From Bacillota bacterium (GTDB lineage Bacteria; Bacillota; Clostridia; Peptostreptococcales; Anaerovoracaceae), in NCBI GenBank assembly GCA_021769295.1, contig JAETTD010000006.1, forward strand, positions 101,119-165,118: DNA of 64,000 nt, written 5' to 3'. A program made the position numbers and the translations under genes. The notes under the pieces were generated by a model, which did no database searches, was not told the DNA's origin, and was given only the letters and a program-made list of their open reading frames with translations. Positions 16,809-24,882 of the stretch are shown here, one piece after another (position 1 is the first letter of the stretch; every line of letters begins with the position of its first letter).

Positions 16809-17612
16809 GTGAACAACGAGAGAAACAGACGGGAAAACAGAAAAGCTTTAAAAGTATTTATTCCTATCATAATAGCCGCAGCAGTAGTAGGCGGAATCGT
16901 GGGAGGTATGGCAAGCACCGACGGAGCAAAGGATATTGCCGCAAATATCAGCGATTTTTTAAGAGAACTCTTATATCTGATTGCACCTTATGGAGTTGTG
17001 CTAACCGGTACGGCAGGTATTTTAATCGCATGGTACTTTTATAAATCTGCGGAAAAAGAGTTTCTGCACAGCAAAGAACAGTGCCGGACGGATGATGAAG
17101 TAGAAGAAGAAATATTGGCAGCCGTGGACAGAAAAATATCTTTAGGCATGCTGACCGTGAGCGTTGCTGTGATAGTTTCATTCATCTTTTTCGGAACCGT
17201 GGTTTCATATATAGACAGATACCTGGACGGAAACGGAAATTTACTGATAATTGCAATTATATTTTTTGTAGCAGAAGAATTTTTTGCCGTAAAATTACAG
17301 CAGATGATGATAGACTTTGAAAAGGTTCTCAACCCTGAGAAGCAGGGAAGCGTCTACGATTTGAAATTCAAAGAAAAGTGGGAAGACAGCTGTGACGAAA
17401 TGGAAAAGCTTATGATATATAAGGCTTCATATAAAGCTTATCAGACAGCCAACAAAGCTTGCGTGGCGGCATTTCTGGCAATGGTAATGCTGAGCTTTTT
17501 CTTTGATTACGGGCCTCTGCCTGCAATCGTGGCAGGCTCGGTTTGGCTTGCAATGACCGTATCCTATTGCTTGGAAGCGATGAAACTCGACAAAGAAAAA
17601 ATAAACGAATAA
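16809..17612 (+). CDS. DUF3169-like membrane protein
   Basis: A 267-residue protein with membrane segments near residues 18-40, 60-80, 125-145, 150-170 and two near the C-terminus (residues 220-260). Start chosen at GTG 16809 because GAGGAGG precedes it at the right distance; the ATG at 16791 lies inside that ribosome site. Such proteins follow an XRE regulator in many Firmicutes; their function is not established. The ABC exporter genes begin 14 bp downstream, so all may be one operon. Confidence 0.75.
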   Translation: MNNERNRRENRKALKVFIPIIIAAAVVGGIVGGMASTDGAKDIAANISDFLRELLYLIAPYGVVLTGTAGILIAWYFYKSAEKEFLHSKEQCRTDDEVEEEILAAVDRKISLGMLTVSVAVIVSFIFFGTVVSYIDRYLDGNGNLLIIAIIFFVAEEFFAVKLQQMMIDFEKVLNPEKQGSVYDLKFKEKWEDSCDEMEKLMIYKASYKAYQTANKACVAAFLAMVMLSFFFDYGPLPAIVAGSVWLAMTVSYCLEAMKLDKEKINE

Positions 17613-17626
17613 AAGGGAGAAAAAAG

Positions 17627-18601
17627 ATGAGTTTGGTAGTAAAAAATCTGAAAAAAACTTATGGGGAAAAAGTGGTGGTTGATAACCTCAGTTTTGAAAT
17701 GCCCGGCCCCGGCGTTTATGCGCTGCTTGGAACCAACGGCGCAGGAAAGACAACCACAATAAGAATGATACTCAATATGCTGGCAAGAGACGGCGGCGAA
17801 GTTCTGTGGAACGGCCGGCCGCTGACGACAGACAACTGCAATGTTGGATATTTGGCAGAAGAAAGAGGCTTATATCCGAAATACAATCTTATGGACCAGC
17901 TCATATATTTTGCAGGACTCAGAGGAGTACCTAAAGCAGAAGCGAAAGAAAGGATAAAATACTGGGCAAAAAGACTTGAAGCAGAAGAATATCTGTATCC
18001 TTCCGCATCCCCTGCGCCCGCCTTGGAAGAAAAGAAAAAGTATAAGTCCGCAAGGAAGAAGGCCTTCAAGCCTAAGCTGGCGGACCAGCTGTCAAAGGGA
18101 AATCAGCAGAAGATACAGTTTATGATAGCGCTCATATCAGACCCGGAGCTCATCATATTGGATGAACCTCTTTCAGGCCTTGACCCCGTAAACACGGATT
18201 TGTTTAAGGGAATAATAAGAGAGCAGATAGCAGCGGGAAAGTACCTCATCATGTCAAGTCATCAAATGGCAACCGTCGAAGAATTCTGTACAGACATCAC
18301 CATTCTCGACCGTTCAAAACCTGTTCTTCAGGGCAACCTCAACGAAATCAAGAAGAGCTACGGCAGGGTCAACCTGCATCTTAAAACGGAGCAGGATGCA
18401 ACCCATATAATCGAAGCTCAAGGGGCAAAGATTCTTACGGAAAAGGAATGTGAATACCAGCTTAAGGTTACGGGCGAAGAGCAGGCGAACAAATTGCTGG
18501 CCGAGCTGATAGCTGCCGGAATTATGGTTATAACCTTCGACCTCAGAGAGCCTTCGCTTCACGAAATTTTTGTAGAAAAAGTAGGTGAAGTGCATGAATA
18601 A
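17627..18601 (+). CDS. ABC transporter ATPase, NatA-like
   Basis: A 324-residue ATPase with Walker A GTNGAGKTT (residues 32-40), signature LSKGNQQKI, Walker B LIILDEPLSGLD, a switch-histidine region MSSHQMATVEEF and a C-terminal domain of the NatA/BcrA kind. Start is the ATG at 17627 (AAAGGGAG upstream); a longer frame from 17543 would overlap the preceding gene and lacks a ribosome site. Between the helical domain and the signature there is an insertion of about 25 residues rich in Lys, Ala and Pro (residues 125-150) not usual in this family. It partners the two ABC-2 permeases that follow. Confidence 0.9.
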   Translation: MSLVVKNLKKTYGEKVVVDNLSFEMPGPGVYALLGTNGAGKTTTIRMILNMLARDGGEVLWNGRPLTTDNCNVGYLAEERGLYPKYNLMDQLIYFAGLRGVPKAEAKERIKYWAKRLEAEEYLYPSASPAPALEEKKKYKSARKKAFKPKLADQLSKGNQQKIQFMIALISDPELIILDEPLSGLDPVNTDLFKGIIREQIAAGKYLIMSSHQMATVEEFCTDITILDRSKPVLQGNLNEIKKSYGRVNLHLKTEQDATHIIEAQGAKILTEKECEYQLKVTGEEQANKLLAELIAAGIMVITFDLREPSLHEIFVEKVGEVHE

Positions 18602-19568
18602 GAAGGGAGCATTTACAGGGATTGGGAAGGTATATAAATTCACCCTTTCTCAGCTTTTTAAAAACAAATCAAATCTCATCTCCTTCGGAATATTTATTCT
18701 GATAGCGCTCCTTGCAGTGCCCGTAATGTCAATTTTTATGGGAGGAGATGCTGAATCCGGATTGGCGTTTTATACGGAAGTTTCAACCATGGAAGATTTT
18801 CTGAATCGTGATGAGGTGGGCTTCGATTCAAGATATTTTATTCAGTACGGATATTCTATACTGGTGATGATAATATGCGTCTTCTCATGTACATATATCG
18901 TTCGCTCCATACTGGAAGAAAAATCATCGAAGCTGGTTGAAACCCTGCTGGTGAGTATCAAATCGGAGGCAATGATTTTAGGAAAGATTCTGGCGATAAT
19001 AACCTTTGTATTTTCTATGATTATGCTCATGATAATTTCGTTTGTGCTGTCGTATTTTGTTACGGGAATGTTTACCGACACTTCATTTATAGGAGCAGCT
19101 TTGGCAGGAATGGGAATCAGCGCAGATTTTCTGAATATCGGCCCGGGGCTCATTGTAATTGCAATAATCTCTGCCCTTCTGGCATGTGTGCTCCTATCGC
19201 TGATAGCAGCTTTAAGCGGTGCAGGATGTTCCAATATGGAGGATATGGAATCAGCCAATATGGCAGCTACCATGATAATCTTGGCATGTTATCTTGCAGT
19301 TGTGTTCGTCACACCTTTCGGAAGCACACCTGCGGTATTCATGTCATTGTGTCCGTTTATTTCATCCTTTGCAGCGCCTGCCTATTATGCCACGGGCGAC
19401 ATAGGAATGGGAATCATGATTGCATCATGGGTTATTCAGATTATAAGCATATTGCTCATACACAGATTATCCGGAAGGGTTTATGACAGTCTGATAATGT
19501 ACAACGGCAACCGGCTGAAAGTGGGCAAAATTATGTCCATGGCAATGGGAAGAAAGGAGGGGAAATAA
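18594..19568 (+). CDS. ABC-2 type permease, first NatB-like subunit
   Basis: A 324-residue membrane protein with an N-terminal segment (residues 22-42), an extracytoplasmic loop, then about five segments, including the ABC-2 hallmark around RSILEEKSSKLVETLLVSIK that lies between the first two transmembrane blocks. ATG at 18594 overlaps the ATPase stop by 8 bp. With the following paralogous permease it would form the heterodimeric channel of a Na+ or toxic-compound exporter; substrate not determined. Confidence 0.85.
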   Translation: MNKKGAFTGIGKVYKFTLSQLFKNKSNLISFGIFILIALLAVPVMSIFMGGDAESGLAFYTEVSTMEDFLNRDEVGFDSRYFIQYGYSILVMIICVFSCTYIVRSILEEKSSKLVETLLVSIKSEAMILGKILAIITFVFSMIMLMIISFVLSYFVTGMFTDTSFIGAALAGMGISADFLNIGPGLIVIAIISALLACVLLSLIAALSGAGCSNMEDMESANMAATMIILACYLAVVFVTPFGSTPAVFMSLCPFISSFAAPAYYATGDIGMGIMIASWVIQIISILLIHRLSGRVYDSLIMYNGNRLKVGKIMSMAMGRKEGK

Positions 19569-19569
19569 A

Positions 19570-20916
19570 ATGAAAGAACAATTACGCGGTTTTTCCAAGA
19601 TTTTTTCCTTTACGTTTTCACAGCATGTAAAGAACAAGGGATATAAAAACAGCACTATAGTAATAGCTCTTTTGTGCCTGCTCATTCCGGCTATTATCAT
19701 GGTAGGAATCGAAATGAAAAGCAGCGGTGAGACCGAAGCGGAACCCTCCAAAGAAGAAGGGGTACAGCAGGAATATGCCGCAGATCTCACTTCCGTAAAG
19801 AAGATTATTGCAGTAGACTTGAGCAAGGAAAGGGAGGCAGACTTGTCCCAGCTTCCCGCAGTTGCAAAGGAAGCGATGAACCTTGATATTACGGTTTCCG
19901 ACTACGGCGATGATTTTGAAAAAGCTAGAAATGACTCAAAGGGCACCGGCGATACCTTGCTGATAGTGACAGAGCAGCATGGAAGGGAATATACGATGTC
20001 CATAGTGATTCCGGAAGACAGTGGGCTTTCGGAGGACGTGGCATACGGCTTTGATAATTTGCTTATGGCATATGCGGACGGACTGAGCGTTGCCAGCGGA
20101 GGTTCAGCCAATTATTACGATGTCGACGGCGGTCAATCGGGAGAAGATGATTCCATGAGCGGCATGGATTCAATGGCAATGATGATAATGAGCTACCTGA
20201 ATGTAATGGTTCTTTACTTCTTTGTGCTCATCTACGGTCAGGGCGTTGCCAACAGCGTTGTCATGGAAAAAAGCTCAAAGCTTATGGAAAACTTCCTTGT
20301 ATCGGTTAAGCCTACAGCAATAGTTTTAGGCAAACTGGCAGCGATAACCGCCACGGGAATCTTGCAGCTTTTCAGTTGGATTTTCTCTCTGGCAATCAGC
20401 TTTGCCGTGGGAACCTTTGCAGTCAAAAGCATAAATCCGGAAACGGATATGTTTATAATACAGCTGTTCAGCTTCTTGAAAGAAGTTACAAGCGGCATGT
20501 TCTCTCCTGTAAACTGCATAATGGCGATGCTGGTCGTAATGTCCGGAATGCTTTTATACTGTGCGCTGGCAGCTATCGGAGGAGCAATGGCAAGCAAGGC
20601 AGAAGATTTATCGTCAGCCAATGTAATATTTACCCTCGTATTGGTCGTAAGCTTTATTGTAGCCATATACGGAGGCGGCCTTGACGGCGAAGCAAAGCCT
20701 TGGCTTGACTGGATACCGTTTACATCGGTGATGATAACTCCTTCAAAAATTCTTATGGGAGCGTTGCCTCTCTGGAAGACCATAGGCTCCTTTGCCGTAA
20801 CATTGGCAACGACCCTTGCAGCCACACTGGCGGCAGGCAAGATTTACAAGTCGCTGGCCCTTTACAGAGGCGAAATACTTAAACCAAGTACACTTATTAA
20901 AATGTTGAGAGGTTAG
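19570..20916 (+). CDS. ABC-2 type permease, second NatB-like subunit
   Basis: A 448-residue protein with the NatB layout: one N-terminal membrane segment (residues 26-46), a large outside domain (residues 47-205), then five or six segments. It contains VVMEKSSKLMENFLVSVKP, the same motif as the first permease. It begins 2 bp after the previous stop and ends 3 bp before the nitroreductase gene. The long outer loop is acidic and rich in Ser/Gly near residues 190-200. Confidence 0.85.
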   Translation: MKEQLRGFSKIFSFTFSQHVKNKGYKNSTIVIALLCLLIPAIIMVGIEMKSSGETEAEPSKEEGVQQEYAADLTSVKKIIAVDLSKEREADLSQLPAVAKEAMNLDITVSDYGDDFEKARNDSKGTGDTLLIVTEQHGREYTMSIVIPEDSGLSEDVAYGFDNLLMAYADGLSVASGGSANYYDVDGGQSGEDDSMSGMDSMAMMIMSYLNVMVLYFFVLIYGQGVANSVVMEKSSKLMENFLVSVKPTAIVLGKLAAITATGILQLFSWIFSLAISFAVGTFAVKSINPETDMFIIQLFSFLKEVTSGMFSPVNCIMAMLVVMSGMLLYCALAAIGGAMASKAEDLSSANVIFTLVLVVSFIVAIYGGGLDGEAKPWLDWIPFTSVMITPSKILMGALPLWKTIGSFAVTLATTLAATLAAGKIYKSLALYRGEILKPSTLIKMLRG

Positions 20917-20918
20917 AG

Positions 20919-21437
20919 ATGAACGAAACAATCAAGAATCTGCTTACAAGGCGGAGCGTAAGAAGTTTTAATGAAAATCCGATTTCACGTGAGGACTTGG
21001 ATTTGATACTGGAAACGGCAATATATGCGCCAAGCGGCATGAACATGCAGACGTGGCAATTTACGGCCGTCACCGACAAAGCGAAGATTCAGGAGCTGGC
21101 AGCTGCCGTAGGGGAAGCTCTTGGCAGAGAAGGATATGACTTTTATAAGCCGGCTGTGCTTATAATTCCTTCCAACGAGCGCCAAAGCCAATGGGGAATG
21201 GAGGACAACGCATGCGCGCTGGAGAACATGTTCTTAGCTGCTCATTCTCTGGGAATAGGCTCGGTGTGGATAAATCAGCTCAGACACGTATACGATGAGC
21301 CTGCGATACGAAATATATTGAGAAAGTGGGGAATTCCGGACGACCATGTGGTCTACGGGGCAGCAGCCCTCGGCTACGGAAGCGAAGAACCTGCAGGTAA
21401 GGTTGAAAAAAAGGGGATTATAAAAATAGTGGAATAA
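20919..21437 (+). CDS. nitroreductase-family flavoprotein
   Basis: A 172-residue FMN-dependent oxidoreductase. The N-terminal RRSVRSF FMN phosphate-binding motif, the APSGMNMQTWQF substrate/flavin loop and the YGAAALGYG C-terminal strand are present. It likely reduces nitro- or quinone compounds with NAD(P)H. It follows the exporter genes by 3 bp, so the operon may couple modification and export of a compound; that link is inference. Array D starts 7 bp after its stop, and the first perfect 17-bp hairpin of the array may terminate transcription. Confidence 0.9.
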   Translation: MNETIKNLLTRRSVRSFNENPISREDLDLILETAIYAPSGMNMQTWQFTAVTDKAKIQELAAAVGEALGREGYDFYKPAVLIIPSNERQSQWGMEDNACALENMFLAAHSLGIGSVWINQLRHVYDEPAIRNILRKWGIPDDHVVYGAAALGYGSEEPAGKVEKKGIIKIVE

Positions 21438-21443
21438 ATAATG

Positions 21444-21720
21444 CGGCAGTACGGCCGGTCAAAAAGGCGACCGGCCGTACTGCCGTGATTGAAGAATTTT
21501 CGGACGTTTACGGCAGTTTGACCGCTCATCGACAAGCGATACTGCCGCAATTTAGATAAATTTTAAGATTTACGGCAGTTTTGCCGCCCTCAAAGCCTAT
21601 AAAATGCCGCAATTAAAGAGAATTTCAGCGTTTACGGCAGTTTGACCGCTAATCGACCGCCAAAACTGCCGCAATTGAAGAAATTCATGAATATTACGGC
21701 AATCCGGCCTCGGACGACCT
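21444..21720. repeat. array D: CGGCA/TGCCG lattice array
   Basis: Words alternate in orientation: CGGCA at 21444, 21511, 21573, 21635, 21697 and TGCCG at 21481, 21543, 21605, 21667. Steps are 37, 30, 32, 30, 32, 30, 32, 30 bp. The first pair is a perfect 17-bp stem (CGGCAGTACGGCCGGTC and its complement, loop of 8). The 25-nt TGCCG-to-CGGCA segments are AT-rich and all differ except at the edges (often CAATT...TTTA); the 27-nt CGGCA-to-TGCCG segments are mixed. It lies between convergent genes. No gene in 21438-21794. Confidence 0.88.
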
Positions 21721-21758
21721 AGGTGAAGCCAAGTACCGAGGCATCACAGCAAAAAATA

Positions 21759-21792
21759 AAAGCCGTGGTTCTCCGCAGAGAACCACGGCTTT
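21759..21792 (-). terminator. terminator of the arsR-dsdA operon
   Basis: A perfect 15-bp stem (AAAGCCGTGGTTCTC and its complement) with loop CGCA; on the minus strand it is followed by TTTATTTTTT. It overlaps the last bases before the arsR stop at 21795. Confidence 0.85.
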
Positions 21793-21794
21793 GC

Positions 21795-22124
21795 CTATTT
21801 GCAATGTTCACACTGGCAGCCTTTATCGTGAGACTTGTGTTCAATATGGATAAAGGCAATATCCATTATATCTACCACATGCTGGTCATCCAAACTGTAA
21901 AAAATATTTTTTCCGTCACGCCGTGCCTTAACGAGGCCTTCGTCCTTTAATATTTTGAGCTGATGAGAAACGGCAGACTTTGACATTTCTACATTCTCAG
22001 CAATATCGTTGACGCACACTTCATCGTGGGCAATGGTGCAGATGATTTTCATTCTGGTTTCGTCACCCACTACTTTAAAGAAAGATACGGCACGGGATAC
22101 AAGCTCTGCTGAAAGTTCTTTCAT
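21795..22124 (-). CDS. ArsR/SmtB-family metal-responsive repressor
   Basis: A 109-residue winged-helix repressor. The HTH is VEMSKSAVSHQLKILKDEGLVKARRDGKNIFYSL; before it is VCVNDIAENV, where ArsR proteins often have ELCVCDL, so one alpha3 cysteine is replaced by Asn. After the DNA-binding part, the alpha5 region carries D..H..D (DIMDIAFIHIEH), as in zinc sensors such as SmtB/CzrA, and the tail ends with a Cys/His-rich KGCQCEHCK. Likely senses Zn, Cd or Pb. It lies 3 bp after D-serine dehydratase. Its probable targets are the paired operators at 8621..8669. Confidence 0.88.
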   Translation of the reverse strand: MKELSAELVSRAVSFFKVVGDETRMKIICTIAHDEVCVNDIAENVEMSKSAVSHQLKILKDEGLVKARRDGKNIFYSLDDQHVVDIMDIAFIHIEHKSHDKGCQCEHCK

Positions 22125-22127
22125 AAC

Positions 22128-23429
22128 TCATTTACCTCTCTCATAATACAATTTCATTTCACTGTCCGGAACCATGCTGCCGCCTGTAGCCCATAAAATG
22201 TGAGAAGCGTTTTGCATTTTGTCTGCAAGCCCCTTTTCCTTTAGATACTCCGCTGCTGCGGATACAAGAGCAGGACCTGTAAACGATGCACAGGCAGACG
22301 GCTCGATGTATATTTTTTCTCTGTCAGCAAGATGTGCAAGGAAAGGATACAACTTGTCATCTTCTATCGTATAGCAGCCGTCAAGGAGGGTTTCCATAAC
22401 GGTTCCGACCAAACGGGACGGACGGCCTACTGCAAGACCGTCGGCGTCTGTAAGACCGTCAAGACCTATATCACGAACGGCGATACCGTCATGGAGGCCT
22501 GTAACAAGACCGAGGGTCATACAAGGCGCATGGGTAGGTTCTGCAAAGAAAATGTGTACATTTTCGCCGAACATTTCTTTAAGTCCAAAAGCAACTCCGC
22601 CGGGAGCGCCGCCTACGCCGCATGGGATATAAACGAACAGAGGATGCTCTGCATCGACTGCAACACCTGCTTCTTTAAGCTGAGGGACGATTCTCTTTGC
22701 GGCTACCGAGTAGCCTAAAAATAAATCCGTTGAGCCTTCGTCGTCGACAAAGTGGCACATAGGGTCTGACGCAGCTTCCTTGCGACCCTCGGCCACCGCT
22801 TTTTGATAATCGTCGGGATATTCTATGACCTTGGCGCCCTTTGAGCGCAAAAGATCCTTTTTCCATTGGCGGGCATCGGCGGACATGTGAACCGTTACGT
22901 CAAAGCCCAGTTTTGCGCTTATAATTCCTATGGAAAGACCAAGATTGCCCGTTGAACCCACTGCAACGGAATATTGGCTGAACAGTTTGCGGAATTCGTC
23001 GCTGTCCAGTTTGGAATAATCATCGTCGGGAGAAAGCAGACCTTTTTCCGTTGCGATGCTTTCCGCCAGTTTGAGCACCTCATAAATTCCGCCTCTGGCC
23101 TTAATTGAACCGGAAATAGGCAGGTGGCTGTCACGCTTCAAAAAGAGCCTGCCGTCGAAGTTGCCTGTCATCTTGACAAGCTGAGATTTCATGTTGGAAA
23201 TTTCAACCAGGTTCGATTCGATGATTCCGCCGGTTTTCGCCGTTTCGGGGAAAGCTTTTTTAATATAAGGGGCAAACCTTGCAAGGCGAGCCTCCGCATC
23301 GTCTATATCGCTCATGCCGAAAGGTATCGACGCTTCGGAACCCGACTTTGGATTTATCCAGAGGATTTCTTCGTAGTTTGCCATTTTGGAAACCTCCGGA
23401 TGAGCAATCATTATTTTTTTGATGTCCAT
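22128..23429 (-). CDS. dsdA: D-serine ammonia-lyase
   Basis: A 433-residue PLP enzyme that converts D-serine to pyruvate and ammonia. The PLP-lysine lies in [17 protein letters not shown], the phosphate-binding loop in [11 protein letters not shown], and the N-terminal domain ([17 protein letters not shown]) is as in DsdA. Length is typical (about 440). RBS AGGAGG-like sequence GGAGGTTATTT upstream. It is co-transcribed with an ArsR gene, an unusual pairing that may only reflect operon read-through. It suits an organism degrading amino acids. Confidence 0.92.
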   Translation of the reverse strand: MDIKKIMIAHPEVSKMANYEEILWINPKSGSEASIPFGMSDIDDAEARLARFAPYIKKAFPETAKTGGIIESNLVEISNMKSQLVKMTGNFDGRLFLKRDSHLPISGSIKARGGIYEVLKLAESIATEKGLLSPDDDYSKLDSDEFRKLFSQYSVAVGSTGNLGLSIGIISAKLGFDVTVHMSADARQWKKDLLRSKGAKVIEYPDDYQKAVAEGRKEAASDPMCHFVDDEGSTDLFLGYSVAAKRIVPQLKEAGVAVDAEHPLFVYIPCGVGGAPGGVAFGLKEMFGENVHIFFAEPTHAPCMTLGLVTGLHDGIAVRDIGLDGLTDADGLAVGRPSRLVGTVMETLLDGCYTIEDDKLYPFLAHLADREKIYIEPSACASFTGPALVSAAAEYLKEKGLADKMQNASHILWATGGSMVPDSEMKLYYERGK

Positions 23430-23442
23430 AAATAACCTCCGA

Positions 23443-24018
23443 TTAGAATCTGTCGCTGTAATTGAGCAAATTTCTCAAATGACCGCCGGAGACTTTGGCC
23501 TTTTTCTTATTGCCTTCTCCGGAGGATATAAAATCTTCGTATCTGTATATTTTACCCCAAACTCCCGATTCATCCGTATGAAGGATTCCGAAAGTTCCTC
23601 CCGAGCCGTCTCTGGGGCGTGTAAGGCTTCCGGGATTCATAAGATATATACCGTCCATATCGACGTAGGCGCTTCGGTGAGTATGTCCGAAAAGTGCGCC
23701 TATGCAGTCTTTTTCGAGGGCTTTGTAGTATATACGCTGCAAATCGAAACCGACTCTTTCCATATGCCCGTGAGCCACCATAAAATTGCCGGCTTCCGTT
23801 TCCAAAACCGCATAAGAATCTTCTGAAAATTCACCGTCACAGTTGCCTTTGACGGAAACTACCGGTATGCCGCAACGGCGCCGGATTGACTCGGCGTCCT
23901 CGTATAAATCCCCGCAGTGCACGATTGTCTGTACAGGGTCTTCCGTCTGTAATTTTTTAAAAACTTCCCAAAATCGTTCAAGATTGCCGTGGGTGTCGCT
24001 GATAACAAGAATTCTCAT
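23443..24018 (-). CDS. YfcE/MJ0936-type metallophosphoesterase
   Basis: A 191-residue calcineurin-like phosphoesterase with DTHGN (residues 8-12), GDLYED, GNCD, GHTHR and a final NPGS motif that together bind two metal ions. It probably hydrolyses phosphodiesters in the cytoplasm. Starts with ATG at 24018 next to a perfect 19-bp palindrome. Divergent to the Fic-like gene; convergent spacing to dsdA is 13 bp on the same strand, so the three minus-strand genes may be one operon. Confidence 0.88.
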   Translation of the reverse strand: MRILVISDTHGNLERFWEVFKKLQTEDPVQTIVHCGDLYEDAESIRRRCGIPVVSVKGNCDGEFSEDSYAVLETEAGNFMVAHGHMERVGFDLQRIYYKALEKDCIGALFGHTHRSAYVDMDGIYLMNPGSLTRPRDGSGGTFGILHTDESGVWGKIYRYEDFISSGEGNKKKAKVSGGHLRNLLNYSDRF

Positions 24019-24034
24019 AAAATAATCCTTTCTT

Positions 24035-24053
24035 TATGTTATAGTATAACATA
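24035..24053. promoter_or_regulatory. perfect 19-bp palindrome between divergent genes
   Basis: TATGTTATA-G-TATAACATA is an exact 9-1-9 inverted repeat lying between the phosphoesterase (start 24018, minus) and the Fic-like gene (start 24116, plus). It contains -10-like TATAAC on both strands and is placed to act as a shared operator. No cognate regulator was identified. Confidence 0.5.
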
Positions 24054-24115
24054 GAAAAAACAAATATTGTATGATAAAATATAATAAAGGCGGACTTTGA
24101 GAGGAGAAAAGGGAA

Positions 24116-24847
24116 ATGCTGAGAGAAATCAAGAAAAAAATGGTTATTCTCAATAATCGTATGCCTTTTGGCCAAGATACGAAAAGCTACTTTGCCGAGA
24201 CCGAAAGAAACGCATGGGTATATAACAACATGAAACTCGAAGGCAGCGCCCTTTCGAAGGAAAGAACCGTTCGCATGCTGTCGGGAGAACTGCTCTTGGA
24301 TATTCCCGCATACGAGCACATTATGGCGCAGAACCTTGAAACGATTCTTCGCAGGGTATACAGCCTTGCATCTTTAAAAAGCAATCTCGATTTGAGGCTG
24401 ATAGATGAACTGCACAGCCTTATAACGGGGGAAGAACGAGGGACGCCTTACAGAAGGCGCAGTATAATAATATCGGAATGGGATTACACACCTGTGATTG
24501 CCGCCGATATTCCGGCGCACATGCAGCAGCTTAAAAAAACTTTGGATAAGGCTTCAAAAGCAGAGAGTCTCAGCGAGGACTGCTTTGAATGCTGCGCAGA
24601 GATACACAATAAACTGCTTGAAATTCTGCCTTACGGAGAAAAGGACAAAATTCTCGCAAGGACGACAGCCACATATTATATGATAACAAAGGGATACCCG
24701 GCCATGGTATTTGACATAAAAGAGCAGGAGTACAACGAAATGGCCGCAAATTATATGAAAACCAAAGACTGCGCGGCTTTTAAAGAGCTGTTTAAAAAGG
24801 AAATTTTGAATAGGCTTAACCTGATGATTCAGTTGACCGCCTATTAA
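24116..24847 (+). CDS. Fic-fold protein with lost catalytic motif
   Basis: A 243-residue protein matching the Fic layout from end to end: NNMKLEGSALSKERTVRML near residue 38 (the N-terminal Fic helix), ELHSLITGEERGTPYRRRSIII with its GxYR hairpin (residues 98-119), and the C-terminal helices after TKGYP. At the core, where active enzymes have I-H-P-F-x-(D/E)-G-N-G-R-x-x-R, it reads I-L-P-Y-G-E-K-D-K-I-L-A-R (residues 170-182). The catalytic His is Leu and the phosphate loop GNGR is KDKI, so AMP transfer is not expected. It may act as a binding protein or decoy. ATG with GAGAGGAG. Confidence 0.75.
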   Translation: MLREIKKKMVILNNRMPFGQDTKSYFAETERNAWVYNNMKLEGSALSKERTVRMLSGELLLDIPAYEHIMAQNLETILRRVYSLASLKSNLDLRLIDELHSLITGEERGTPYRRRSIIISEWDYTPVIAADIPAHMQQLKKTLDKASKAESLSEDCFECCAEIHNKLLEILPYGEKDKILARTTATYYMITKGYPAMVFDIKEQEYNEMAANYMKTKDCAAFKELFKKEILNRLNLMIQLTAY

Positions 24848-24882
24848 ACTTGGAGTATTATAAACGTAACAGGAGAGGTAAT

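Noticed and set aside
21444..21701. CRISPR array, because variable segments of 25-27 nt alternate with conserved words
   Set aside because: The conserved words are only 5-7 bp and alternate in orientation; there is no repeat of 23-40 bp, no leader and no cas gene in the window.
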